From Candidatus Coprenecus stercoravium (GTDB lineage: Bacteria > Bacteroidota > Bacteroidia > Bacteroidales > UBA932): a stretch of 64,000 nt of DNA. A model generated the notes under the pieces. The model was not told the origin of the DNA. It searched no databases and saw only the letters and a program-made list of their open reading frames with translations. The stretch covers positions 1 to 64,000 of the forward strand of contig DXAW01000028.1 of assembly GCA_019116865.1 (NCBI GenBank). Direction: 5' to 3'. The position numbers were made by a program, and so were the translations under genes. Positions 18,399 through 27,821 of the stretch are shown in pieces. Position 1 is the first letter of the stretch. Every line of letters starts with the position of its first letter.

Positions 18399-19718
18399 AT
18401 GAAAAAAGCAATTTATTTTAAAAGCGCTCTGGCAGCTGTCGCCGCAACTCTGGCTCTGACAGTCATGACCGGATGCGAGGACGACAACCAGAAGACTCCT
18501 GGCAATCAGCCTGAATTCACCGCTGCAACAGAAGGCGATATCCAGGCCAATGCAAAAGGAGGCGAGTACAGCATCGAATACAGCCTCACCAACCCCGTTG
18601 AAGGAGGCCGGGTTTCAGCCGCCGTCGAGACAGGATGTGACTGGATTACAGACATCGACTGCGAGTCATCCGATTCCAAAGTCACCTTCACCGTTGAGGA
18701 GAACAAAGGCAACGAGGCCCGTGAAGCCGGCATCACAGTCACCTACTCATACGGTGACGACGAGCGTGTCTCTTTCCGCGTGAACGTACACCAGAACACC
18801 TACGCCGACGATCTCACTGACCTGACTTTCACATTTGACATCAAGCCCAAAGTACACAGCGCCGTAGTGGACATTCATCCCTCCGACCCCGCTGCCCTGT
18901 ACATTGTGAACGCCATCACTGACTCATACTACCAGCAGGGCTACACCGACGAGGCTATCATGCAGTACTTCATCGACTTATATATCAACGCATACGGCAG
19001 CGCATACTCCGACTACCTCTTCTTGGGTGATTTCACCGGCCTCGAGATTACAGGCTGCGAGCCCCACTCTTCCGCATATATCATCGCCTTCGGAGTAGAC
19101 CCCCAGAGCGACAGATACAACTCAGTGCTTGCAAAAGAGGAGTTCACCACCCTTTCCGCTTCCGAGACAGACGCCAGCGTAACAGGTGAGATGTCCAGAT
19201 TCTGGGCTGTTGAGGACCTGGTTGCATACAACTCCGAATATGAGATTCTTGAAGAGTCCTCACAGGACCCTCAGAACGGAGGCTCGCTCTACGCCGCCCT
19301 CGACTTCACCTTCAGCGGTTCGGCTGAAAGAGCATACTTCGCAATCTTCATTCAGACCAACGACATCAACTTCAACAATCTGACTCCGGAGCAGGAGACC
19401 CAGCTTTACAACACCACTCTTTCCAACGGCTCCATGACATACAAGGAGGATCCCGCACAGCTCTTCTTCATGAATCCCGATGAGAACAACCTCCTGTGCA
19501 TCGTAGCGGAAGACTCTATCGGAAATTACTCCGCAATGTACAAGCACATCATCAACCTCAAGGAAGAGAACAAGTCTACGGACTATGCTACATTCGACCA
19601 GGTGTTCAATGATTTCGCCAACTGGCTTACCGGATATTCAGTATCTTCCGTAAGCAAAATCGCCAGCCCTCTGGCAAATAATTCGGTTGTCACACCCAAG
19701 ATCATTACCCTCAAGTAA
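18399..19718 (+). CDS. BACON-domain lipoprotein
   Basis: Lipobox LTVMTGCEDDN; GGEYSIEYSLTNPVEGGRVSAAVETGCDWITDID...TFTVEENKGNEAREAGITVTYSYGDDERVSFRVNVHQ resembles a BACON domain. Confidence 0.75.
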   Translation: MKKAIYFKSALAAVAATLALTVMTGCEDDNQKTPGNQPEFTAATEGDIQANAKGGEYSIEYSLTNPVEGGRVSAAVETGCDWITDIDCESSDSKVTFTVEENKGNEAREAGITVTYSYGDDERVSFRVNVHQNTYADDLTDLTFTFDIKPKVHSAVVDIHPSDPAALYIVNAITDSYYQQGYTDEAIMQYFIDLYINAYGSAYSDYLFLGDFTGLEITGCEPHSSAYIIAFGVDPQSDRYNSVLAKEEFTTLSASETDASVTGEMSRFWAVEDLVAYNSEYEILEESSQDPQNGGSLYAALDFTFSGSAERAYFAIFIQTNDINFNNLTPEQETQLYNTTLSNGSMTYKEDPAQLFFMNPDENNLLCIVAEDSIGNYSAMYKHIINLKEENKSTDYATFDQVFNDFANWLTGYSVSSVSKIASPLANNSVVTPKIITLK

Positions 19719-19740
19719 CCGCATAACGGAATACATAAAT

Positions 19741-19766
19741 AAAGGCCGCCCAATCGGACGGCCTTT
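19741..19766. terminator. Bidirectional intrinsic terminator between the convergent lipoprotein gene and rpmE2
   Basis: aaaggccg...cggccttt inverted repeat flanked by A/T runs. Confidence 0.8.
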
Positions 19767-19793
19767 ATTTTTATCAAAAAAAAGTAAAAAAAA

Positions 19794-20045
19794 TTACTTC
19801 TGTCTGCTCTTGTAACGCTGATAGAACTTGTCCACGCGGCCGGCGGTATCGACGAGCTTCATCTTTCCTGTATAGAAAGGATGGGAGGTGTTCGAAATCT
19901 CGACCTTCACGAGCGGATATGTAACACCCTCAATATCGATGGTCTCCCTGGTATTCACACAGGAACGGGTGATAAACACATGCTCGTTGGACATATCCTT
20001 GAAAGCTACAAGACGGTAGGATTCGGGATGTATACCTTTTTTCAT
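19794..20045 (-). CDS. rpmE2: 50S ribosomal protein L31 type B
   Basis: [74 protein letters not shown]. Confidence 0.96.
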   Translation of the reverse strand: MKKGIHPESYRLVAFKDMSNEHVFITRSCVNTRETIDIEGVTYPLVKVEISNTSHPFYTGKMKLVDTAGRVDKFYQRYKSRQK

Positions 20046-20128
20046 GTCGTTTATAATATTGGTTTATAATTCGGGCTGCAAAAGTATATATAATTTATGA
20101 TTGAGGCAAATTAATCGTCTTATTTTTA

Positions 20129-20974
20129 TCAATCCGCATAATAAGTCAGCGTCCTGAGCTCTATGCGCACCGGTGTAGGCGACGAATCGCGGTATGTCCT
20201 TCTGACTGTCCAGTTACCCAGCGAATCCAGTTCATGCTCAAATCTCAGCCTCATCTTCCCTCGCTGGCCGTCGATTTCCGAAGAGACACAGAATCCCATG
20301 TCATCATACTCCGACGACACACTGAGTTCCCCCATGAACACACTGTTCGATGCGACCAATATCCTATGTCCAACGGAATCATAGGCGAATGTCATATCAC
20401 TCATGACACCGCCGCCGGCTCTTGTAACTGAGGAGATGACCCTGCCGACTGAATCATACTCCATTACCCGCTGTCCGGCCGGTTTACCCTCCTTGAATGA
20501 GAACTCCATCACCACGCTGTCCGGGGCATAATACCTGTACTCCTCATATTTTTTCAGACTGTCGTCTTCTCCGGTGAAGCGTTCCGACATAAGGCGGTCT
20601 CCGCTGTACCTGCGCACCGAGCTTTCCAACACACTGCCCAAAGCCGATGTACGCACCGAACCTGTCATATGTCCGTCCGCATCGTATATGTGCCGCATGT
20701 CTGCCACATGCTCGTTCTTACTGTTGTAATAGCGCTGCAGGGTAATTCTGCCGTCCCTGTCAAATTCCACATAGGTGTTCTCAGCCGTAATATCTATACC
20801 GGACATCTCTCCGCTGACAGAATCCACTGTATAGGGCACTGTCCTCATTGAAGCCACAGGGCCGCTGAGCTCATACTTTAGAAAATCCGGTTCTACGGCC
20901 GGAGTCCATGAAGACGTGCAGGACACCGGCAGCAATGCCGCCGCAAATATCGCTAAATGAAAATATTTCCTCAT
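20129..20974 (-). CDS. Lipoprotein with RHS/YD-like repeats
   Basis: Lipobox LLPVSCTSS; repeated FDRDGRI, YDADGHM, YDSVGRV, YDSVGHR, YDDMGFC, LDSLGNW units. Confidence 0.65.
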   Translation of the reverse strand: MRKYFHLAIFAAALLPVSCTSSWTPAVEPDFLKYELSGPVASMRTVPYTVDSVSGEMSGIDITAENTYVEFDRDGRITLQRYYNSKNEHVADMRHIYDADGHMTGSVRTSALGSVLESSVRRYSGDRLMSERFTGEDDSLKKYEEYRYYAPDSVVMEFSFKEGKPAGQRVMEYDSVGRVISSVTRAGGGVMSDMTFAYDSVGHRILVASNSVFMGELSVSSEYDDMGFCVSSEIDGQRGKMRLRFEHELDSLGNWTVRRTYRDSSPTPVRIELRTLTYYAD

Positions 20975-20985
20975 ATCTGTTGATT

Positions 20986-22128
20986 TTAGTTTACTGACTT
21001 GAATGTTTTGACTCTGGACAACTGATCATCGTAGAGCATATACCGCTTCGCCTTGCGTATCCACTTCTGTTCCTCGACCTTGACATGCTCTTTCAGCTCA
21101 TCCCATGTCGTCCTGCCGTGTACGAATGAACACATAATCTCATCCCCAGCCACAGCGGAAAGAGCCGAGACATCTGTACCGGCTCCGTCCTGTACAAGCT
21201 TACGGATAATCCTGAGAGCATGCGCTACTGAATGATACGGCACTCCCGGCTTGGGCAGAAGCTGAAAGCCGAAGCACTTCTGTCCCTCATACCGGCCTTT
21301 CCGAGGCACAAACACCGCCTTACGGAGAAAAACACCCGAGTCCGAAAATCCAGACGAATCGGTATCCCTCATGTACTCGGACAGGTAAGGTGCTCCAAAA
21401 AATTCATACGGGCGGGATGTCCCCTCCCCGGAACTCAAGTCAGTTCCTGAGAGCAAGACCATGCCGCAATAGAAATTGGAAGTGAAAAGCCCGGGAATAT
21501 CAGGTCGTGGAGGTATGCTCCACGGCATCATATACTGAGTAGCAGGACGGACGAGATAGGATATTATATGCAGCGGAAAACGCGCACCTGTCTCCGAATA
21601 GAACAGATTGGCCAGTTCTCCCAGCGTAAGACCGTGACGGTGAGGTATCCCCTCTATTCCGGCAAGGCCTGAGGCTCCGGAACCAAGAGCCGTACCCTCC
21701 ACCCATCTGCCGCACATATTCTCCCTGTCCAGTATATACACCGAAACTTGCATTCCATTATGATGCAGGGTTTGAAACACCTCATAAAGGACAGCCGTAA
21801 GGGAGTCGTACCTTGATCCGGTATCCTGAAAATCCACGACCAGAGCATCTATTCCTTCCAGCATTCCGGCGTCCACAGGAGACTTTCCTCCAGCGTCCGT
21901 GCTGAACGGAACAAGCGTACAGCCGTCAAGGCCGAGACTGCCGAACACAGACGACGTACCCTCGGGATACAGTACTTTTTTCAAGTTACCGTTGCGGAAA
22001 AGAGACTCCACCAGATATTCCTCCCTGTCAGGATTCCAGGCCGACTGATTGCAAAGCACCCCTAGACGGCCTTTGCGGAGCACCATATCTTCCTGATGAT
22101 CAAGCGGTGTAGTTCTGAATGAAAACAT
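20986..22128 (-). CDS. DUF1343/NamZ-family (exo-beta-N-acetylmuramidase-like) protein
   Basis: RLGVLCNQSAW, LVVDFQDTGSRYDSLTAVLYEVFQ, VYILDRENMCGRWVEGTAL...GIPHRHGLTLGELANLFY and GTDLSSGEGTSRPYEFFGAPYL, all typical of DUF1343. Confidence 0.85.
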   Translation of the reverse strand: MFSFRTTPLDHQEDMVLRKGRLGVLCNQSAWNPDREEYLVESLFRNGNLKKVLYPEGTSSVFGSLGLDGCTLVPFSTDAGGKSPVDAGMLEGIDALVVDFQDTGSRYDSLTAVLYEVFQTLHHNGMQVSVYILDRENMCGRWVEGTALGSGASGLAGIEGIPHRHGLTLGELANLFYSETGARFPLHIISYLVRPATQYMMPWSIPPRPDIPGLFTSNFYCGMVLLSGTDLSSGEGTSRPYEFFGAPYLSEYMRDTDSSGFSDSGVFLRKAVFVPRKGRYEGQKCFGFQLLPKPGVPYHSVAHALRIIRKLVQDGAGTDVSALSAVAGDEIMCSFVHGRTTWDELKEHVKVEEQKWIRKAKRYMLYDDQLSRVKTFKSVN

Positions 22129-22131
22129 AGC

Positions 22132-23520
22132 CTACTCCGTTATCTTCTTTACAATAGACATTACCTCGCCGGCAATCTGCTCCGCCTTTATCTCGTCGGA
22201 AGCCTCCGAATAGACTCTTATTATCGGCTCGGTATTGGATTTACGCAGATGAACCCACATTCTCTCCTTATCAAAATCTATTTTCACTCCATCTATGTCC
22301 GTGATTCTCTCCGATGCGTATATCTCCTTTATCTCCCTGAGCACCTTGTCTATAAGAGCAGAGTCCGAAAGTTCTATCCTGTTTTTGGAAATGGAATACC
22401 TGGGAAGGGAAGCACGCAGATCCGAGACTTTTTCTCCATTCTCCGCAAGTCTGCTGAGGAAAAGTGCAATGCCGATAATAGCATCCCTGCCGTAATGCAG
22501 GTCGGGAACGATGACTCCTCCGTTTCCCTCTCCGCCTATGACTGCTCCGGTACGTTTCATCTCAGCAGTCACATTGACCTCACCGACAGCCGAAGCCGTA
22601 TACGTGCATCCGTGCGCCTCGGTCACATCACGCAGGGCCCTGGATGAGGAAAGATTGGACACAGTAGGCCCGGGCTTATGCGAAAGCACATAGTCAGCGA
22701 CCGACACCAGCGTGTACTCCTCTCCGAAAAACGTACCGTCCTCGCATACCAGCGCCAGTCTGTCGACATCAGGATCCACTGCGATTCCCAGATCGGCCCT
22801 GCATTCAGCCACGGCTCCGCACAACTCCATCAGATGCGACGGCAGCGGTTCCGGATTATGTGCGAACTGTCCTGTAGGTCCGCAGTTGATTTCCACACAC
22901 TCGGCGCCGAGCGCTTTCAACAACTCGGGCACTATTATGCCTCCAACCGAGTTGACGGCATCCACCACCACTTTGAAATGTCTGGCCCTCACCGCTTCCA
23001 CATTGACAAGAGGATATGAGAGCACCGCCTGTATATGTCTGGCTGTAAAGTCCTTTTCCTCATAGCCTCCCAGAGAGTCCACGTCGCAGTAGGTGAACTC
23101 CTCTTTCCCGGCTATGGACACAAGCTCGGCCCCCTCCTCAGCATTGAGGAACTCACCGCGGCTGTTGAGCAGCTTGAGGGCATTCCACTGCTTGGGATTG
23201 TGCGATGCTGTCAGAATGATACCGCCGTCGGCATTCTCGAAGACCACCGCCATCTCCACAGTCGGTGTGGACGCCAGACCGGCATTGACCACATCAATAC
23301 CGCAGGCCCTCAATGTGCCGCAGACTATCTCCTCCACCATGGGGCCTGATATGCGGGCGTCTCTGCCCACCACTACTTTTTGACGTTTTCCCTGCGCACC
23401 CCGTCCGAGCATGGACGCATATGCCGATACGAACTTTACGATATCCAGCGGAGTCAACGCCTCACCGCATACACCTCCGATCGTACCACGGATACCGGAA
23501 ATTGATTTTATAAGTGTCAT
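22132..23520 (-). CDS. glmM: Phosphoglucosamine mutase / alpha-D-phosphohexomutase
   Basis: SISGIRGTIGG, ILTASHNPKQWNALKLL, DPDVDRLALV, GEGNGGVIVPDLHYGRDAI and RKSNTEPIIRVYSEA. Confidence 0.88.
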   Translation of the reverse strand: MTLIKSISGIRGTIGGVCGEALTPLDIVKFVSAYASMLGRGAQGKRQKVVVGRDARISGPMVEEIVCGTLRACGIDVVNAGLASTPTVEMAVVFENADGGIILTASHNPKQWNALKLLNSRGEFLNAEEGAELVSIAGKEEFTYCDVDSLGGYEEKDFTARHIQAVLSYPLVNVEAVRARHFKVVVDAVNSVGGIIVPELLKALGAECVEINCGPTGQFAHNPEPLPSHLMELCGAVAECRADLGIAVDPDVDRLALVCEDGTFFGEEYTLVSVADYVLSHKPGPTVSNLSSSRALRDVTEAHGCTYTASAVGEVNVTAEMKRTGAVIGGEGNGGVIVPDLHYGRDAIIGIALFLSRLAENGEKVSDLRASLPRYSISKNRIELSDSALIDKVLREIKEIYASERITDIDGVKIDFDKERMWVHLRKSNTEPIIRVYSEASDEIKAEQIAGEVMSIVKKITE

Positions 23521-23537
23521 AGATTTTATAGTATAGT

Positions 23538-24293
23538 TTAAATTATTTCCAATCCTTTACTTTCCATCCAGCCCTGCCTTCCGTCCGAAAGTTCTATGCG
23601 GGTCCATTCCCCCAGTCTGTCCAGCACCTCGACACCGGTCCCCTCATGCAGGATGAACAGAGACTGGTCCGTAGAGCCGGGAGAACTTTTGACGCTGCTG
23701 ACAGGGACGGTAACAACAGCCCTGTTGTCCATGGAATGGGCGAGACTGAATGCGGATATCAGCGCCACTATGGTCAGAATAAGAGAGACTACGCCCATAC
23801 CGAAAGCGGTCTTGCGCAGAGCCAGTGATGCGGCGAAACGGAAAATGAGAACCATGACGGCTGTCACGAGAAACAGTGCCAAAGCAGTCCACGCCCATGC
23901 GTCGGACGGCATTATGTCCCTTACCGCCTTGAGCCAGGTCAGGAGTATGAACTCCGGCACGGTCTCGATCCTGTCCACCGCCAGCTCCCGTGCTATCTCC
24001 AGATTCACCTCGGCGTCCTCAAACGAAGGATCCAGTTTCAATGCCCTCTCATAATACAAAATGGATTTGCCGACATAGTTGCCCAATTTATAATAGCAGT
24101 CGGCGATATTGTAATACAGAGCCGCCGACTCATAACCCAAATCCTCAATAGCTGAAAAACCATTCAGGGCCGTCTGATAATCCTGCTCAGTATAAGCCTG
24201 TACGGAGCTGTTCCACAACGAGTCCACCTCTCCGGCCGACAGAAGCCGGATCGAAAAAAACAGGACTGCCAACGATAATATAAATCTTCTCAT
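23538..24293 (-). CDS. batE: BatE-like TPR and SH3-domain protein
   Basis: TPR units (ALYYNIADCYYKLGNYVGKSILYYERALKLDPSFEDAEVNLEIAR), two TM helices, C-terminal SH3 (TGVEVLDRLGEWTRIELSDGRQGWMESKGLEII); position at the end of the Bat operon. Confidence 0.8.
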   Translation of the reverse strand: MRRFILSLAVLFFSIRLLSAGEVDSLWNSSVQAYTEQDYQTALNGFSAIEDLGYESAALYYNIADCYYKLGNYVGKSILYYERALKLDPSFEDAEVNLEIARELAVDRIETVPEFILLTWLKAVRDIMPSDAWAWTALALFLVTAVMVLIFRFAASLALRKTAFGMGVVSLILTIVALISAFSLAHSMDNRAVVTVPVSSVKSSPGSTDQSLFILHEGTGVEVLDRLGEWTRIELSDGRQGWMESKGLEII

Positions 24294-24298
24294 CTTTC

Positions 24299-26095
24299 TT
24301 AGCTCTCTATTTCTGAAATTATTTTCGCCGCCTGACGGTAATGGCGGTCCATCGCATCCGAGCCTTCCGCCGGAGCATACCTGGCATATTCGCAGGCATC
24401 CATCAACTCAAAAAGCTCTTTTATGACATTTTCATCCTTGTTCCTGGAGCGCAGTTCCTCCTCTATCCTATCCCTGGAAAGTTCCGATGCAGGCAGCATG
24501 AGTTTATCGGAGATATAGCCTCCGACAGCTTTGTGAAGCTCCTCGTAAAATGCGCCGGGAAGATTCTGCTTCAGATAAATCGAAGCACTTCTAAGCCTTG
24601 CCTTCGCCACTTTAAGAGCTTTGCGGTTACGGGTACCGGCCACATCCGCACGCCTTACAGCCATACGCCCCAGCATCATCCACGCAGCCGCCGTCAGCAA
24701 CAGTATGACTGCCGGTACGATATAAATCACGGGCGTATCCACCAGCAGTTTCCCAGCCCTGCGGAGTCCGGCCTGAGACGTCTCGATAAAACGGATATCC
24801 TCTCCCAGACTTCTCACACTTTGCTTGCTTACGCCGGACGGCACTACAGCGGATACATCCTGACTTCCCTGTCCGACTTTCAATACCAGAGGCCCGGATG
24901 ACAATGTTCTGTAACGTCCCGATTTTATATCATAATACGAGAGTTCCACCGGAGCTGTCTCGAAAACCCCTGGGACTCTCGGGATGAACGGAAACTCAAA
25001 GGTGACTGTTCCTGAAGCACCTGACGTACCGGTGGTGATATTCTCCGTCTTCTTGACATCGTAGGACTCGAAATCAGCAGGAAGACGTACCTCCGGAGCA
25101 CTTATGAGATTGATATTGCCGGCACCGGAGACAGTGACCCTAAGGGAAGCCGCCTCATGAGCGTCCACACTGTCCGAACTGAAGGCGGCCGTCATACGGA
25201 ACTCACCCACTCCGCCGGTAAACGAAGCGGGAACTCCGGCCGGAAGAGGAGCGACATCTATCACTACCGGCTTTGTGGCTACCCTTTTACGGATAGTCCT
25301 GTACGAATCGAAGAAATCGTCAAAAATGGAACGGGAGCCTGACGACTGCACCCTTTCCCGCACCAGGCACACTATCTCGGCAGGTTCCACCGTAATCTTA
25401 CCTGTCTGCTGGGGCAGAAGCATATAACGGCGTATCAGCGCCGAATTGTATACCTGACCGTCGTAATTCTCCCGCACGAACTGAATATTCTGCGGAGCGT
25501 CTATCTCCTGACTCCAGAATCCGTCGAATGAAGGGAAACGGACATCCTCGAATCCGCCTATGGCCGAATTCTGAACATACAGCTTCAATGTGACGACTAT
25601 AGGTTCTCCTACCACGGCAGACGTCTTGCTTACACTCATACGCAGCATCAGGTCGTCGCCCGCCCTGGTCCCCGAAACCGCCTGTTCATTTCCGACAGCA
25701 CCTTCAATGACCTCAACTGCGGCGGGATCAGTATTGAACGTTTCCTTTCCTATCCTCACCGATGCAGGTTCTATGACAAACTTACCTTTTTCAGAAGTGC
25801 GCAGCACAAATGTATAGCTGTTGGAACGTGACTGAGTCGTCTTTCCGTTAATCATCTGAAAACTGGAGGACGTAGACTGGAGAGGGCCCGCAAGCACTTC
25901 GAATCCACTGAATGCCGGAGCTTTAAAGTCAGACACCTTACCATCCCCGGTAGCCGTGAACACCACCCTGAACTCCTCTCCCAGAGACACCACCGCCGGC
26001 ACATCAGCCGTAAAGCTGCTCTGGGCCGCCGCCGACATGCAGCCGGCGACTGCGAATATTGACAATAACAAGCCGCGCAATAATAACTTTCTCAT
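24299..26095 (-). CDS. batD: BatD family protein
   Basis: QSSFTADVPAVVSLGEEFRVVFTATGDGKVSDFKAPAFSGFEVLAGPLQSTSSSFQMINGKTTQSRSNSYTFVLRTSEKGKFVIEPASV. Confidence 0.9.
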   Translation of the reverse strand: MRKLLLRGLLLSIFAVAGCMSAAAQSSFTADVPAVVSLGEEFRVVFTATGDGKVSDFKAPAFSGFEVLAGPLQSTSSSFQMINGKTTQSRSNSYTFVLRTSEKGKFVIEPASVRIGKETFNTDPAAVEVIEGAVGNEQAVSGTRAGDDLMLRMSVSKTSAVVGEPIVVTLKLYVQNSAIGGFEDVRFPSFDGFWSQEIDAPQNIQFVRENYDGQVYNSALIRRYMLLPQQTGKITVEPAEIVCLVRERVQSSGSRSIFDDFFDSYRTIRKRVATKPVVIDVAPLPAGVPASFTGGVGEFRMTAAFSSDSVDAHEAASLRVTVSGAGNINLISAPEVRLPADFESYDVKKTENITTGTSGASGTVTFEFPFIPRVPGVFETAPVELSYYDIKSGRYRTLSSGPLVLKVGQGSQDVSAVVPSGVSKQSVRSLGEDIRFIETSQAGLRRAGKLLVDTPVIYIVPAVILLLTAAAWMMLGRMAVRRADVAGTRNRKALKVAKARLRSASIYLKQNLPGAFYEELHKAVGGYISDKLMLPASELSRDRIEEELRSRNKDENVIKELFELMDACEYARYAPAEGSDAMDRHYRQAAKIISEIES

Positions 26096-26096
26096 C

Positions 26097-27821
26097 TTAC
26101 CAATTTTTCTCCTTCTCTTTTGATTTCTGCTTCAAGGCCTTGGCCTTCTTTACCTTATCCTGTGTCTGCCTCTCCTTGTCCTCTATGGCCTGCAACATCT
26201 GCTGAGCAGCCTGAGGAGAGATCTGAGGCTGTTCCTGCTGCTGTTGCTGATTCTGGTTCTGTTGATTCTGGTCCTGACTGTTCTGATCCTGACTCTGCTG
26301 ATTTTGATTCTGCTGCTGATCCTGGTTCTGCTGCTGGTCCTGATTCTGGTTTTGCTGCTGTTGCTGATTCTGCTGTCGCTGCTGATCTTCCAGCATTTTC
26401 TGGGCATAGGCCAGATTGGCCTTCGTCTCGAAATTATCAGGCATCAGTCTCAGAGACTCCTTGTAGGCATCCACAGCCTCCTGATACTTCTTTTGTTTCA
26501 AGGCCAGATTTCCGCTATTGTGGAAATAATCCGAGGCCATGGCAGGAGAAAGACGCTTCAATGTATCTCCAAGTCCCTTGAAATACAGTTCCGCCTCATT
26601 GTAACCCTCCATTCTGTAAAGGGCGTTGCCGAGATTGTACTTGGCAATAACAGAAGAAGAGTCCTTTACCAACGCCCTCTTGTAATCAAGCTCCGCCTCC
26701 CTGAACTCTCCCTTGCTGAATTCCCTGTTGCCGGCCCTGACCTCCGAACGGTCGTTCTGAGCCTGAGCTGCAAGAGGAGAAGCCAACAGAAGCGCCAGAG
26801 CCAGAACAGTACCCTTACTGCGCCCGAACAGTGTCCGACGGCTGCGGGTATCCGGAATAAATGATTCTATCAACATAAACATCAGGGCTATAGCCAGAAA
26901 ATACATATACTGTTCATCATATTCTTCGAATACCACGGACTGAAAATCCTTGTCGTCGAGACTGCGTATCTCATCCACTATGGGATTGAGACCGAACTCG
27001 GTATTACCGGCCCTGACATAAGCTCCGTTACCGGCTCTGGCCGTCTCCATAAGAGTTTTCTCGTCCAGACGTGTCACCACGATGTTGCCGTCCTTGTCCT
27101 TTAGGAGCTCTCCGTTCATAGGCACCGGCTTTCCTTCAGGTGAGCCTACTCCGATACAGAACACCCTTGCCCCCATATCCACCGCATCCTTCGCCGCAGC
27201 GACCGGATCATCCTCATGATTTTCCCCGTCAGTAATCAGGATTATGGCCCGGCTGCCCTCGCTCTCCATGGTGAAACTGCGCACTGCGGTCCTTATAGCC
27301 TCGCCCATTGCCGTTCCCTGTACGGGCACAGACTCAGTAGTGATAGAATTTAGAAATATCTTGGCCGAGACATAATCTGACGTGACAGGAAGCTGTACAA
27401 AAGACTCTCCGGCGAAAATTATCAGGCCTATCCTGTCTCCCTGCAGTTCGTCCACCAGTCTGGACACAGCCAGTTTTGCTCTCTCCAGACGATTGGGGGA
27501 ATAGTCCTCGGCAAGCATGGAATTGGAAACATCCAGCACCACCATGATCTCCGCCCCGCGCACCTGTTTCTCCTTTAGTATTGACCCGAGCTGAGGACGA
27601 GCCATACCTATCGAGAAAAAAAGCAGGGCCAGCGAGAGCATGGTCAGTTTGAGCCATCCCTTCCGCCTGGGTACCAGTGGAGTAAGTCTGTCCACCAGTT
27701 CCAGGTCCCCGAAACGGGCCGCACGCTTCCTCCTCACCCTGCGCATCAGCCAATAGGCCAAATACATCAAGGGTATAAGAAGTATCAACAACAAATATAA
27801 AGGTTGTGCCAGATATATCAT
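26097..27821 (-). CDS. batB: BatB (VWA domain) - BatC (TPR, Q/N-rich) fusion protein
   Basis: N-terminal VWA MIDAS (VVLDVSNSMLAEDYSPNRLERAK) with TM helices, then GTVLALALLLASPLAAQAQND, TPRs, and a Q/N-rich tract followed by AAQQMLQAIEDKERQTQDKVKK (BatC-like tail). Confidence 0.88.
   Translation of the reverse strand: MIYLAQPLYLLLILLIPLMYLAYWLMRRVRRKRAARFGDLELVDRLTPLVPRRKGWLKLTMLSLALLFFSIGMARPQLGSILKEKQVRGAEIMVVLDVSNSMLAEDYSPNRLERAKLAVSRLVDELQGDRIGLIIFAGESFVQLPVTSDYVSAKIFLNSITTESVPVQGTAMGEAIRTAVRSFTMESEGSRAIILITDGENHEDDPVAAAKDAVDMGARVFCIGVGSPEGKPVPMNGELLKDKDGNIVVTRLDEKTLMETARAGNGAYVRAGNTEFGLNPIVDEIRSLDDKDFQSVVFEEYDEQYMYFLAIALMFMLIESFIPDTRSRRTLFGRSKGTVLALALLLASPLAAQAQNDRSEVRAGNREFSKGEFREAELDYKRALVKDSSSVIAKYNLGNALYRMEGYNEAELYFKGLGDTLKRLSPAMASDYFHNSGNLALKQKKYQEAVDAYKESLRLMPDNFETKANLAYAQKMLEDQQRQQNQQQQQNQNQDQQQNQDQQQNQNQQSQDQNSQDQNQQNQNQQQQQEQPQISPQAAQQMLQAIEDKERQTQDKVKKAKALKQKSKEKEKNW
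26229..26387 (-). repeat. Q/N-rich low-complexity coding tract (about 53 codons) in the BatC part
   Basis: DQQRQQNQQQQQNQNQDQQQNQDQQQNQNQQSQDQNSQDQNQQNQNQQQQQEQ. Confidence 0.9.

Noticed and set aside
26244-26864. Plus-strand 206-aa Leu/Ile-rich ORF (MLILVLLILVLTVLILTLL...)
   Set aside because: It is the antisense reading of the Q/N-rich BatC tract. The apparent TM helices are a codon artefact.
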